Shown: positions 28,712-38,015 of the stretch, piece by piece
Numbering within the stretch: position 1 is the first letter of the stretch
Layout: each line of letters starts with the position of its first letter
Source: Alphaproteobacteria bacterium
GTDB taxonomy: Bacteria; Pseudomonadota; Alphaproteobacteria; UBA7985; JAUIBT01
Assembly: GCA_030428255.1 (NCBI GenBank)
Contig: JAUIBT010000002.1
Span: 124,001 to 188,000 of the forward strand
Direction: 5' to 3'
DNA: 64,000 nt
Translations under genes and position numbers: made by a program
Notes under the pieces: generated by a model
Told to the model about the DNA's origin: nothing
The model's input: the letters and a program-made list of their open reading frames with translations, nothing else
Database searches by the model: none

Positions 28712-28747
28712 AAGCCCGCAAATTTGCAAAGAAATTTGCGCGGGCTT
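28712..28747. terminator. Long hairpin, possible terminator after the bactofilin gene
   Basis: Left arm aagcccgcaaattt pairs with right arm aaatttgcgcgggctt through 14 bp with a two-base bulge and a six-base loop. It lies about 105 nt after the bactofilin stop. A proper U-tract does not follow, so intrinsic termination is uncertain; it could also stabilise the mRNA end. Confidence 0.4.
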
Positions 28748-28851
28748 CAGGGTTTGGACACAATTTTAGCGTAAGGCTGGCCGACTTACGCAGATCCCTT
28801 TCTAGCGTCCCAACCAACCGGGGCGCGAGCCAACCGGGTCGATGCAGTCAG

Positions 28852-28905
28852 GTTTGGCACGATAACCACGTTTGGCACGATAACCACGTTTGGCACGATA
28901 ACAAC
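28852..28905. repeat. Three 18-bp direct repeats just upstream of the IalB-like gene
   Basis: Units gtttggcacgataaccac occur at 28852-28869 and 28870-28887, with a third (one change) at 28888-28905. The array ends 15 nt before the ATG at 28921, so it lies in the promoter or 5' leader and may be a set of protein-binding sites. Confidence 0.85.
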
Positions 28906-28920
28906 GACGAAGAGCTTTGC

Positions 28921-29442
28921 ATGACTATCATTCGCACCCTCGCTGTTATGGTGTTCGCCCTCGGATTTGCAGGCGCAACGCTGGCTGAGGAGATCACCGA
29001 TCTCGGCACCTTTACAGACTGGTCCGCCTACAAGTTTCAAGAGGGCGGTTCGGACGTGTGCTATATGGCCAGCCAGCCGTCCAAATCCGAAGGCGACTAT
29101 ACCAAGCGCGGTCAGGTATTCTGGCTTGTGGCGCACCGCACGGCCCTGAACAAAAAGAACACCTCCAGCTTTGTTCCCGGCTATACGCTGCGCCAGGACA
29201 GCTCGGTCTCCGTTGAGATTTCGGGCCGCACCTTCACCATGTTCGCCGGCACAGAGGCCGAAAACCAGGCGATCGCTTGGTTTCGCGACCAAGACGACAC
29301 CTCGGCTGTTGACGCCATGCGCAAGGGCCTGACCATGATCGTTAAGGCGGTGTCCTCGCGCGGGACACTGACCACCGACGAGTTTTCTTTGCGCGGCTTC
29401 ACCGCCGCCCACAACAAAATCAGCGAGGCCTGCGGCTTCTAG
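28921..29442 (+). CDS. IalB-family (invasion-associated locus B) periplasmic protein
   Basis: A 173-residue protein with a clear signal peptide (MTIIRTLAVMVFALGFAGATLAEE, shortened here, cleavage after Ala22). The mature part has the family features: a W-x-A start, CYMASQP with a Cys, a central VSVEISGRTFTMF strand region and a C-terminal Cys (EACGF), which probably forms a disulfide with the first. The ATG at 28921 is chosen over the long upstream ORF because the signal peptide begins exactly there. IalB proteins are common in alphaproteobacteria; in Bartonella the founding member affects erythrocyte invasion, but most family members have no known function. Confidence 0.85.
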   Translation: MTIIRTLAVMVFALGFAGATLAEEITDLGTFTDWSAYKFQEGGSDVCYMASQPSKSEGDYTKRGQVFWLVAHRTALNKKNTSSFVPGYTLRQDSSVSVEISGRTFTMFAGTEAENQAIAWFRDQDDTSAVDAMRKGLTMIVKAVSSRGTLTTDEFSLRGFTAAHNKISEACGF

Positions 29443-29634
29443 GCCAGCGCGCTTTTCGAGTTCGGCGACACTGCGCTTGTCCCGACCGCCTTGCTGCTGA
29501 TTTGCGCCTTGGCTCGCTTGCCCATCCCATCGATGCGGCGCGCGAGCCTTTTGCTTTTTTGAGCCGAATCGCCTAAACAGGCGCTCCTTGGTCTCGACCT
29601 TTTGCCCCTGCCCTCTTCGAGCTGCCTTCCTTCT

Positions 29635-30792
29635 ATGCACGCCAGTCACGCCAAAGCCTTCGCCCCATCCGAAAGCCGCCAAGACGGCAAGATCAACCTG
29701 ATCGGCCTGTCGCGCGACGACATCCAAGCTTTGTTCGAGGACCGCGGTCTGAAGGCCTTCCGTGTTAAGCAAGTTTGGCAGTGGATCTATGGCTGGGGCG
29801 TCACCGACTTCGACGCCATGACCAATCTGGCCAAGACCGTGCGCGCGCAGTTGGCCGAAGAATTCGTGATCGAGCGGCCCAAGGTCAAGCAGGCGCAAAA
29901 CTCGGTCGATGGTACCGCCAAGTGGCTGTTGCAGTTCGACGACAACCAAGAGGTCGAGACGGTCCACATCCCCGAATCGGATCGCGGCACGCTGTGCGTC
30001 TCCAGCCAAGTCGGCTGCACGCTGACCTGTAAGTTTTGCATGACCGGCACGCAAAAGCTGGTGCGCAATCTGTCGGCTGGTGAAATCGTCGGCCAACTTA
30101 TGCTGGCGCGTGATGCCTTCGGCGAGTGGCCAACGCCGACCGATGGCTCGCGGCAACTGACCAATATCGTACTCATGGGCATGGGCGAGCCGCTCTATAA
30201 CTACGAGAACGTCGCAAAGGCTATGCGCATAGTCATGGACCCCGACGGCATGGCCTTTTCCAAACGCCGCATCACCCTGTCTACCTCGGGCGTGGTGCCG
30301 GAATTGCGCCGCTGTGGGCAAGAACTGAACGTCAACCTGGCCATCTCGCTGCACGCGGTCAATGACGAGATCCGCTCGGAAATCATGCCGATCAACAAGA
30401 AGTACCCCTTGGCCGAGCTGTTGGCGGCTTGCCGCGACTATCCCGGCGTTTCCAACGCCCGCCGCATCACCTTTGAATATGTCATGCTGAAGGGCGTCAA
30501 CGACAGCCTGGCCGACGCCCGGGCGCTGGTGCGCATTTTGCGCGGTATCCCGGCCAAGATCAATTTGATCCCCTTCAACCCCTGGCCGAACTCACCCTAC
30601 GAGTGCTCTGAGCCGCTGACTATCGCCAAGTTCCAGGACGTGCTGGCCCGCGCGGGCCTGTCAGCGCCGGTGCGCACCACGCGCGGCGAGGATATCTCGG
30701 CGGCCTGCGGGCAGCTCAAGTCCGAGTCGGTCCGCGAACGCAAACCGCGTCCACACGATCACTTGCGCGCTCAGGTGGCCGCGGTCGGTTAG
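29635..30792 (+). CDS. rlmN: 23S rRNA (adenine(2503)-C(2))-methyltransferase / tRNA m2A37 methyltransferase
   Basis: A 385-residue radical-SAM enzyme. The cluster motif CTLTCKFC gives Cys128, Cys132 and Cys135 for the 4Fe-4S centre; Cys358 (ISAACGQL) corresponds to the methyl-carrying Cys of E. coli RlmN (Cys355) and Cys121 (TLCVSS) to its partner Cys118. The [12 protein letters not shown] motif is also present. The ATG at 29635 was preferred over a TTG at 29602. It methylates A2503 of 23S rRNA and A37 of some tRNAs. Confidence 0.95.
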   Translation: MHASHAKAFAPSESRQDGKINLIGLSRDDIQALFEDRGLKAFRVKQVWQWIYGWGVTDFDAMTNLAKTVRAQLAEEFVIERPKVKQAQNSVDGTAKWLLQFDDNQEVETVHIPESDRGTLCVSSQVGCTLTCKFCMTGTQKLVRNLSAGEIVGQLMLARDAFGEWPTPTDGSRQLTNIVLMGMGEPLYNYENVAKAMRIVMDPDGMAFSKRRITLSTSGVVPELRRCGQELNVNLAISLHAVNDEIRSEIMPINKKYPLAELLAACRDYPGVSNARRITFEYVMLKGVNDSLADARALVRILRGIPAKINLIPFNPWPNSPYECSEPLTIAKFQDVLARAGLSAPVRTTRGEDISAACGQLKSESVRERKPRPHDHLRAQVAAVG

Positions 30793-30922
30793 CGCGAAGC
30801 GCGAACAATCGCCCTCGATTGCACCACAGCTGCTTGGGGTACATTTGCCGCAATATCAAAGAGATAGAGCACGCAAGACACACTCTTGGCCATTGGTCTG
30901 GCGTTAGCACGCATGCTTTCGC

Positions 30923-33900
30923 CTAGGGCATTGCCGCGACCTGAGCGGTGGTGCCCTGCGGTCGCTGTTGCTGTTCATCGGGCAGGCCCATCGCCGCTAG
31001 CAGGGCCTTGCGATTATTGCCCCAAGTGTAGCCTTGTATACTGTCCGAGCGCGGGTGTTCACGCTTAGCAAACAGCGCCTGCCAGTCTTGAATCGCGAGC
31101 GCCAAATCCTGTGGCGTGGAGCCAGAAAAATAGTAGGCCCCCTTTTCGCCAGCGATCTCGCGAAACACCGGAATATCGCGGGCGATGATCGGCAGGCCGT
31201 GGGCGGCCGCTTCGACCAAGGGCAAGCCAAAGCCCTCGCCACGCGAGGCCGTGATGAATACGTCCGCACTTTCATACATGGCTTGCAGATATTCATCGCT
31301 GATACCTTGCAGCCAAAAGAGTCTCTTACCGCGCTCCTCGCAGGCATTCAGCGCAGCCTCGACCTGGGGGATAATTCGGCGATCTTCCGCGCTTCGCTCT
31401 GGCCAAAGCGCGCTGCCGACGATCACCAAATTGACGTCCTGGCCTTCGTCCCACAGCTGTTCGAAGGCAGGTAAGAGCTGTTCATAGCCCCGGCGCGGGC
31501 AGACCGAACCAACGGCCAAGAAGGTCAACTTGCCCTTCACAGCGCCAAGCACCTCGTCGGCGTCAGAGGGCATGCCGCTTGTCGGTTGGCTCTTGTCAAT
31601 GTCGTATCCCAAGGGTGCTGCTGCTAAGCGGAGTGTCGGAGCCGGGCTGACAGTCTGCTCGAGCCAAGATTCGGTTTGTTGCCTCACCGTGTGCGAAATG
31701 CAGATCAAACCATCAGAGCAGCCCGCGATGGTCCGCAGCCAAGTGGTATGAAAGCCGCTGGTTTCAGGCGGAAAATATTCTGGGTGATCGATTGGCAGCA
31801 CATCGTAAATCGTGAAATAGACGCCCATGCTTTTAGCGCGCATGTCTTGAAACAGGCCCTGTTGGGCCGCGATCGGCACCAGCAAGGGATTGAAATCCGC
31901 GCCGAAAAAGACGTCGCCCGCGTGAAGATCAACCGTCAAGTCCGGCAGCTTGGCTTTCGCTAGCCCCAAAAACTCGGCTGCAAATTTTCGCGCAAAGACC
32001 AACTCGACACCGGTCGGCGTTGGGATGAGCCGCACTGGCTCAATGAGAAACCCCGGCGGCGGGGAGGCGAATAGCCCCAGCAATTGGGCGCGCAGGGTGC
32101 GCTGAATCCCCGTGCGATGGTCTAAAAGAGCGATGCCGGTAACATCAAACAACAAGCGACGCGCAGGCACAGGAAATGTGCGGCCATCTACCAGGGCCCG
32201 CGCCGCTTGCGCCACCGCCTCGTCCGTTGGAGTGCTGGATAAGGTCTTGCGCGCATGCTCCGCTATTCTTGGCAGGCTGTTCTCCGGACGCGCCTGCGCA
32301 ACCAGCTCTTCAATTTTGCTGTGATACAGAGCAGCGACGGTGTTTGGGTTGTAGGCGCGCTCAAGGTAGGCACGCGCCTCTTGGCTCAAACTTTGCCTCA
32401 AGGCTTCGTCGCGATGCAGGCGCTGTATTGCGTCCGCCAACTGCGAAGTGTCAAATCCGTCTGGCACCTTTATCACCACACCGTCTGGAAGCTCGGCCAA
32501 GGAGCCATTGGCATTGACAATGGTGGGCAGGCCATATGCCAAGGCGTCTAACACGGTGCCAGAGCTTTCGCCGCGCGAGGAGCTGCGCAGCTGCACCGCG
32601 ATATCAGCAGCAGCAAGATAGTCGCGATAGACCGCTTCATCCACGTAACCGGTGATCGAAGCGCGTCCGTTCGCGGTATCAAGATTGGGGGCCATTGAGG
32701 CCTTAAGGCAACTGCCGACAAAGAACAGGTGGCTGGAAAGGTCATCTGCCAACAGACCTGCCGCGATAAACGCATCAAGGACTGCCTGATTGCTCTTTGT
32801 GGGGACCAAATAGCCAAAACAGCCGACCACGAAGGCATCTTGGGCAAGTCCCAAGCGTTCACGCGCGGCCGCTTTGTCCGAAATGGGGGCCGGTTGCCGA
32901 CCCAGCTGCACCTGTGCCAAGGGTATTTCCTTGCTGCCGTTCCAAATGCTGCGCAGACCCGCCAGGGCGTGGTGGTTGGTCGTCAGGACGCCTTGGGCAA
33001 ACTTGGCCAGGGAAAACAGCATAGGGTAGTGCTGACAAACCTTCGCGGTACCGTCTTTGCTGTAGCGCTGTTGAAGAGCCGCGTAGCCACCTTCTTCCCA
33101 CAGAGCGTTGTTGGCGTACCCGCTGCGACTGGGGTCGCTCGCAAGTGCCAAGGTTATTTCGCCCAGGAATGTGCCATGCATCAAAAGGATGCCGGGAAAT
33201 TCCTTGCTGAGGGCAAAGGCGTCCGTGTGAAAGTGCGCATTCCCAATATTGTAAACAATGCGGTCGTAGTCGAAGGCACAGGCTCGAAAATCAGCGGTCG
33301 AAATGACTCGTCTTAGACCATCACAACTGTGAACCGCCGCAGGGTCGCCCTGCACAACGCCATCAATCTCGTAATATTGCGCCAAGGAGGGCAGCAGAGC
33401 GGCTGAATAATCGGCGACACCGCTCTGGTCAGGGGGCAAGGGCGTCACAAAGGCCATGCGCGGCTTGGTCAAGTCTGCGGGTCGGTGCTTGGGAAGCCCT
33501 CCCGCTGCGATCCGCAAACGAAGGCCCGCAAGCTGCTCGTTTGTACCGGCCTCAATGGCTTCATGTGAGCTGGTTTGGGGGGCAAGGAAATGGTTGGCAA
33601 GCCGATGGAGCGCCGGCGTTGCCAGCACCTTTTCTGTGATGATGGCGTGCAACCCCTTGTGCTTGCGCAGCAGCAGCAACAAGCGCCGAGCCGCTGCACG
33701 GCCCAAGTTGTATCGCAGGCTATTTTGGTCCGCTGAAATCCAGCTTGCGAGCCCCCTGACCACGCCTCTGCCTCGCCGTTGCGGAGCGCTGGCACCGCTC
33801 ACCTGCCCAGGGTGCTGCCGCCCCAAGTGCCGGACCAGTTTTGGCAGATGCCGCGCCTTGACGTGATCGCTTTGCAGCAGCATTCGAAGGGCCAGTACCT

Positions 33901-34684
33901 CGTGTTCGAGCTTTGCGATCCTTTGTTGGGCACTTTTCAGTCGATGCCCGAGCGGCTCGACGCCAACGATGCCCTCGGTCTCGCCGTACACAAAACAGTC
34001 GAAGACATTCGGCCCGGGGCCAAAATGTTTGGCACGTTCCATGTGATTTTGGTGCAAGTAGAAGCGGTTGAGGCCATCAAAATAGACGAACGCATAGCCC
34101 AATTGCAGCAGCAGTGATTCCCACTTGGCATGGGTCTGGGTCGGATCTCCTGGCTCGGTTGCCTCGATGACGACGATCCACGGTCGCACCTGTCCAGTCC
34201 AACTTTCAAGAACGGCCTTTTCCATCCCTTCGACATCGATCTTTAGCCAATGAATATCCTTTCCTTCGACCCCGGCGAACACCTGATCTAAGGTCAAGGT
34301 CTCAACCGAAATCGCCGTGAACGACAACCCGGCCTCGATGTGGCGCAAATGGGTTTCTTTGGCCCCTGTGCTCAGCCCGGTACTGCTTTCGTCTCCCTCA
34401 TAGAAAGTGATGGGACCAGGCGCCGTCGTGACCGCTGCTTGCAGCACCAACTCGTCCGGTCGCGCCGAGCGCAGCGCGGCTGCTTTTTCGGGAGAGGGAT
34501 CGACATGAACCCCCCGCCAGCCGCATTTGTAAAAGCCATAGCTCACGCTGCAAATTATTGGATCGTGAGCTCCAATATCAACATAGCACCCCAATTCGAT
34601 GTCATGAAGCGCGCGATTCAAAATAACGTCTTCGAAATTTTGCGCAAAAGCCTCAAACGGCTTATGTGGACTTGGTTTGGGCAT
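30923..34684 (-). CDS. Trifunctional polysaccharide protein: FkbM methyltransferase plus two glycosyltransferase domains
   Basis: A 1253-residue protein. Residues about 14-235 are an FkbM-type SAM methyltransferase (GCYVDIGAHDP, IHWLKIDVEGMEKAVL). A short coiled-coil (about 250-275) and a basic linker follow. Residues about 405-795 are a GT-B glycosyltransferase (SGVADYSAALLPSL start, GYLVPTKSNQ, SSRGESSGTVLDALAYGLP). Residues about 840-1230 are a second GT4-like domain (FDVTGIALLDHRTGIQRTL, SVCPRRGYEQLL, ASRGEGFGLPLVEAAAHGLP) with the E-x7-E retaining motif. It diverges from the polysaccharide operon across an AT-rich region, so it likely modifies and extends that glycan, e.g. adding sugars and O-methylating a terminal residue. 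Order of action is inferred. Confidence 0.88.
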   Translation of the reverse strand: MPKPSPHKPFEAFAQNFEDVILNRALHDIELGCYVDIGAHDPIICSVSYGFYKCGWRGVHVDPSPEKAAALRSARPDELVLQAAVTTAPGPITFYEGDESSTGLSTGAKETHLRHIEAGLSFTAISVETLTLDQVFAGVEGKDIHWLKIDVEGMEKAVLESWTGQVRPWIVVIEATEPGDPTQTHAKWESLLLQLGYAFVYFDGLNRFYLHQNHMERAKHFGPGPNVFDCFVYGETEGIVGVEPLGHRLKSAQQRIAKLEHEVLALRMLLQSDHVKARHLPKLVRHLGRQHPGQVSGASAPQRRGRGVVRGLASWISADQNSLRYNLGRAAARRLLLLLRKHKGLHAIITEKVLATPALHRLANHFLAPQTSSHEAIEAGTNEQLAGLRLRIAAGGLPKHRPADLTKPRMAFVTPLPPDQSGVADYSAALLPSLAQYYEIDGVVQGDPAAVHSCDGLRRVISTADFRACAFDYDRIVYNIGNAHFHTDAFALSKEFPGILLMHGTFLGEITLALASDPSRSGYANNALWEEGGYAALQQRYSKDGTAKVCQHYPMLFSLAKFAQGVLTTNHHALAGLRSIWNGSKEIPLAQVQLGRQPAPISDKAAARERLGLAQDAFVVGCFGYLVPTKSNQAVLDAFIAAGLLADDLSSHLFFVGSCLKASMAPNLDTANGRASITGYVDEAVYRDYLAAADIAVQLRSSSRGESSGTVLDALAYGLPTIVNANGSLAELPDGVVIKVPDGFDTSQLADAIQRLHRDEALRQSLSQEARAYLERAYNPNTVAALYHSKIEELVAQARPENSLPRIAEHARKTLSSTPTDEAVAQAARALVDGRTFPVPARRLLFDVTGIALLDHRTGIQRTLRAQLLGLFASPPPGFLIEPVRLIPTPTGVELVFARKFAAEFLGLAKAKLPDLTVDLHAGDVFFGADFNPLLVPIAAQQGLFQDMRAKSMGVYFTIYDVLPIDHPEYFPPETSGFHTTWLRTIAGCSDGLICISHTVRQQTESWLEQTVSPAPTLRLAAAPLGYDIDKSQPTSGMPSDADEVLGAVKGKLTFLAVGSVCPRRGYEQLLPAFEQLWDEGQDVNLVIVGSALWPERSAEDRRIIPQVEAALNACEERGKRLFWLQGISDEYLQAMYESADVFITASRGEGFGLPLVEAAAHGLPIIARDIPVFREIAGEKGAYYFSGSTPQDLALAIQDWQALFAKREHPRSDSIQGYTWGNNRKALLAAMGLPDEQQQRPQGTTAQVAAMP

Positions 34685-35119
34685 GTTAAATACCTGATAA
34701 TTATATATTTATTGCAAGAAACCTGAGATGTAACCATCGAGTTTGTCAAGCAAATTTACTCAAATGCGCGGCCACCCCGGCGATCCCCAATCCACCTTAC
34801 CCTTCATTGGTCTCACCCTAAGACTTTTAAAATGATATATGTTTGGGCATAAATAGAAGACGCGCTAAGGTTGGCAGACCGACAAGCCGAGATAATCACC
34901 TACCCTTGCTCGACATCGCCCTACGGTGTGCGGCGTAATACCTGCGACACATGCTAGAATCGACCCATAATTGTGAGTGAACTTTCGTTTTGCATATATC
35001 TTGCTAGCGATTGTGATACCTTTTTTACGCTCAATCTACAAAACCCGCACAGCAAGCCTGAAACCTAAGCACTTAATCTTATATAACTAAAACCTCAAAA
35101 CCTTGGCGGGGCTGCTTGT
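34685..35119. promoter_or_regulatory. AT-rich divergent control region of the polysaccharide locus
   Basis: This 435-bp gap separates the FkbM/glycosyltransferase gene from the sugar-transferase operon and is visibly richer in A and T than flanking DNA, with runs such as ataattatatatttatt (34699-34715), aatgatatatg and cttatataac near 35080. It is long for this genome and must hold at least two promoters. I could not fix a specific -35/-10 pair or operator. Confidence 0.5.
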
Positions 35120-35776
35120 ATGAACGTCGGACATAGTCTTCGTTCTTTCGATATTTGTTTTGCCGTGATCGGCCTCGTTCTGGGCGCGCCGCTGTTGGCG
35201 GGGCTGTGCCTAGTATCCTGGCTGGACACGCGCGCCGCGCCGATCATCATTCAGCAAAGGCTGGGGCGCGACCAGCGCAAGTTCGGACTCTTGAAGTTTC
35301 GCACCTTGTCTGCGGGCGCGCCCTTGTGGCCCGCGGAATTTGTACCCTCCAACCATGTCAGCAGGATCGGCCGGATCATGCGTGCGGCAAAGTTGGACGA
35401 GCTGCCGCAACTGTGGAACATCCTGGTCGGCGACATGAGTTTTGTCGGCCCTCGCCCGAGCCTGTTGAGCTATGAGCTGTTGATCGACGAACGGGCCAAG
35501 CGCGAGGTGTACCGGGTACGGCCTGGGTTGACGGGTGCTGGCCAAGTCTGTGGGGTCACGATGGCGCGACCAATTCTGCTGGCGCGCCTAGACGCCCGGC
35601 TGGTGCAATCGATGGGCCTTCGCAGTTATTTCAAGTACATCGCCTTGACCTTAGCGGGCCATGGCTTTGGGGACGCACTCGGCCAGCGCGCTGGAGGCCT
35701 GGCTCTCACTCGAGAGCAGCAGCCCGCCAGAATGCCAGTTTCGATAATCAGCCGCAAAAAGACCGCTGCACTATGA
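35120..35776 (+). CDS. Initiating sugar-phosphate transferase (bacterial sugar transferase family)
   Basis: A 218-residue protein of the small monotopic phosphoglycosyl transferase family (PF02397). It has the N-terminal hydrophobic re-entrant helix (FDICFAVIGLVLGAPLL), QQRLGRDQRKFGLLKFRT, the RAAKLDELPQLWN catalytic segment with the Asp-Glu dyad, and GDMSFVGPRP. It transfers a sugar-1-phosphate from a nucleotide sugar to undecaprenyl phosphate, starting the repeat unit. The large multi-helix N-terminus of WbaP is missing, as in PglC-sized forms. The C-terminal 60 residues are atypical. It overlaps manC by 4 nt. Confidence 0.88.
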   Translation: MNVGHSLRSFDICFAVIGLVLGAPLLAGLCLVSWLDTRAAPIIIQQRLGRDQRKFGLLKFRTLSAGAPLWPAEFVPSNHVSRIGRIMRAAKLDELPQLWNILVGDMSFVGPRPSLLSYELLIDERAKREVYRVRPGLTGAGQVCGVTMARPILLARLDARLVQSMGLRSYFKYIALTLAGHGFGDALGQRAGGLALTREQQPARMPVSIISRKKTAAL

Positions 35777-37218
35777 TGATCCCCGTTTTGCTTTCTGGAG
35801 GGACGGGAACCCGACTTTGGCCCATGTCGCGCCAAGCCCTGCCGAAGCCCTTTATGAAGCTGACGTCGAACGGCACCTTGCTTAAACACGCCTATGAGCG
35901 CGCCACATCAGCCCTGCAGGCCTGCGGTCGAGCGCCAGGTGAGATCGTGTCGGTGACCAACCGCGACTATTACTTTTTGAGTAAAGAGGAGTGGCGAAAA
36001 ACCGACCTGACTCGAAACTGGACAAGCAGCTTCCTGCTGGAGCCAGAAGGGCGCAACACCGCCCCGGCCATAGCTTTGGCAGCTCACTACGTGCAAGCGA
36101 AGTACGGTCCAGAGGCCAAAGTGCTGGTGTTGGCGGCCGATCATTTGGTGACGGACCAACACGCCTTTAACGAGGCGGTGCACCGCGCCGTGGCTCTGGC
36201 CGACAAAGGCTTCTTGGTGACCTTCGGCATCCAGCCAGACAGCCCCCACCAAGGATATGGCTATATCGAAGCGGGGGCGGCGCTGCCCGGCGGCCACACC
36301 GTGAAACGCTTTGTCGAAAAACCGTCGCGCGCGACAGCCGAAGCCTACTTGCAAAAGGGCGGCTTCTTTTGGAATTCGGGCATTTTTTGCTTTCAAGCCG
36401 GCGTCATGCTCGCGCAGTTGGAACAACACGCGCCGGTGGTGTCTCAAACAGCGGAACGCTGTTGGCAGGCGAGCTGGGCGCAAGGTGCCGCCGCGCCAAG
36501 CATGATAGAGCTGGCAGCAGACGAATTTGAGAAGATCCCCGCTGGTTCGATCGACTACGCGCTGTTTGAGCACTCCTTAGACATGGCAGTGGTGCCCGCA
36601 GATATCGGTTGGAGCGATGTGGGCTCTTGGGACGCGGTCAAGGCTTTGGTCGAGCCCGATCAGGAGCAAAACAGAGCCGTCGGCGAGGCCCTGTTCGTTG
36701 ACAGCTCAGAAACCTTCGTGATGAGCGAGGATCGCATTGTGGTGGCGCTTGGGGTCAACGACCTGACCATCATCGACACCCGCGATGCTTTGTTGGTGGC
36801 GCGCCAAGACAAAATGCAGCAAGTGCGCCAAGTCGTTGATGCCCTTAAAGAACGCGAACACGACTCCTATAAAGAACATACAACCGTGCGGCGCCCTTGG
36901 GGCAGCTATACTGTGCTGGAGCGTGGTACGGGCTTCAAGATCAAGCGGATCGAAGTCAAGCCTGGCGGGCAACTCAGCCTGCAAAGCCATGAGCACCGCA
37001 GCGAGCATTGGGTCGTTGTCTGTGGTCGCGCCCACGTCGTAAACGGTGAGCGCGAGTATGTTATCGAAAAGAACGAGTCCACCTATGTGCAGGCAGGATC
37101 GGTTCATCGACTAGAAAACAAAACGCAAGACGATTTGATTTTGATCGAGGTACAAAGCGGTGATTATTTAGGGGAAGACGACATAACGCGCTTTGATGAT
37201 GAATACGGACGAACATGA
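35773..37218 (+). CDS. manC: Mannose-1-phosphate guanylyltransferase / mannose-6-phosphate isomerase
   Basis: A 481-residue bifunctional type II PMI/GMP enzyme. The nucleotidyltransferase half begins with the signature LLSGGTGTRLWPMSRQALP (about 6-24) and has FVEKPSRA near 181. The C-terminal cupin half has VRRPWGSYTVLERG and LQSHEHRSEHWVVV with His406, typical isomerase metal ligands. It makes mannose-1-phosphate into GDP-mannose and fructose-6-phosphate into mannose-6-phosphate. The ATG overlaps the preceding TGA, and its own end overlaps wzm by 4 nt. With the phosphomannomutase at 43111 it completes a route to GDP-mannose. Confidence 0.95.
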   Translation: MMIPVLLSGGTGTRLWPMSRQALPKPFMKLTSNGTLLKHAYERATSALQACGRAPGEIVSVTNRDYYFLSKEEWRKTDLTRNWTSSFLLEPEGRNTAPAIALAAHYVQAKYGPEAKVLVLAADHLVTDQHAFNEAVHRAVALADKGFLVTFGIQPDSPHQGYGYIEAGAALPGGHTVKRFVEKPSRATAEAYLQKGGFFWNSGIFCFQAGVMLAQLEQHAPVVSQTAERCWQASWAQGAAAPSMIELAADEFEKIPAGSIDYALFEHSLDMAVVPADIGWSDVGSWDAVKALVEPDQEQNRAVGEALFVDSSETFVMSEDRIVVALGVNDLTIIDTRDALLVARQDKMQQVRQVVDALKEREHDSYKEHTTVRRPWGSYTVLERGTGFKIKRIEVKPGGQLSLQSHEHRSEHWVVVCGRAHVVNGEREYVIEKNESTYVQAGSVHRLENKTQDDLILIEVQSGDYLGEDDITRFDDEYGRT

Positions 37219-38015
37219 TTGGCAATACGATAATCAAATCTTTGTGGAAGTACAAAGGATTTGTATATTTCAGCGCGCTTAGAGAGTTCCAAATTCGTTA
37301 TAATGGCACAATTCTGGGCGTTATTTGGGCGGTGCTACAGCCACTTTCAATCGTTTTCATCTATACCGTTATCTTTGGCGAGCTCTTATCTACTAGAATT
37401 GCGGGCGACACCCAAATATACCATTATAGTATTTATCTATGTTCGGGAATTTTGACCTGGGGATTGCACGCTGAAATCGTAAATCGCTGCCAAGTCATGT
37501 TTCTCGATAATGCGGAAATGATCAAAAAAATCCAATTTCCAAAATCATCACTTCCATTTATAGCCGTTTTCGTTTCATTAGTGCAATTTTTCATCGTTTC
37601 GGTGATATTTATATTATTTTTACTCTTAGCGAACGCCTTTCCCGGGTGGCTCTTTTTGGGCGTGGCGCCCGTTTTGTTGGTGCAACTGATATTCTCGGTG
37701 TCATTGGGGACAATCCTCGGGGTTCTCAATGTCTTTTTCCGCGATATCGGTCAGATGACTTTGATCGTGTTGCAGCTTTGGTATTGGGCAACGCCAATTG
37801 TCTACCCGCTTGATATCTTGCCAACTTGGCTTAAGCCCTGGATGAGCTTAAACCCCATGTTTCATATCATGAATGGATATCAAAGAGTCTTTGCAAGCCA
37901 GCAATGGCCGAATTTCAGTGGCTTGGCGGTGGTGTTCCTGCTGTCGGTGGCTATGAGCCTCGTCGCCATCTGGCTGTTTCGTCGTCTGAGCGGCGACATT
38001 GTGGACGAGCTATAG
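37215..38015 (+). CDS. wzm: ABC-2 type polysaccharide exporter permease (Wzm-like)
   Basis: A 266-residue membrane protein with six helices. The N-terminal LWKYKGFVYFSALREFQIRY matches the amphipathic start of Wzm/KpsM/RfbA permeases, and the YWATPIVYPLDILP loop is a family feature. With the ATPase immediately downstream it exports a completed lipid-linked glycan across the inner membrane. The first 450 nt are markedly AT-rich with runs of A and T unlike neighbouring genes, which suggests foreign origin or relaxed codon use. It overlaps manC by 4 nt (ATGA) and wzt begins on the base after its stop. Confidence 0.92.
   Translation: MIGNTIIKSLWKYKGFVYFSALREFQIRYNGTILGVIWAVLQPLSIVFIYTVIFGELLSTRIAGDTQIYHYSIYLCSGILTWGLHAEIVNRCQVMFLDNAEMIKKIQFPKSSLPFIAVFVSLVQFFIVSVIFILFLLLANAFPGWLFLGVAPVLLVQLIFSVSLGTILGVLNVFFRDIGQMTLIVLQLWYWATPIVYPLDILPTWLKPWMSLNPMFHIMNGYQRVFASQQWPNFSGLAVVFLLSVAMSLVAIWLFRRLSGDIVDEL

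Larger units (their letters stand above)
28608..28920. other. Intergenic region with hairpins and iterated 18-bp repeats
   Basis: This 313-bp gap between the bactofilin and IalB-like genes has three structured parts: a long hairpin (28712-28747), a 7-bp inverted repeat GCGTAAG/CTTACGC (28769-28791) and three 18-bp direct repeats ending 15 nt before the next start. No reading frame here is convincing. Confidence 0.6.

Noticed and set aside
28852-28905. Sigma-54 promoters in the 18-bp repeats
   Set aside because: Each repeat has TGGCACG, as in the -24 element, but none has the TTGC -12 element at the required distance.
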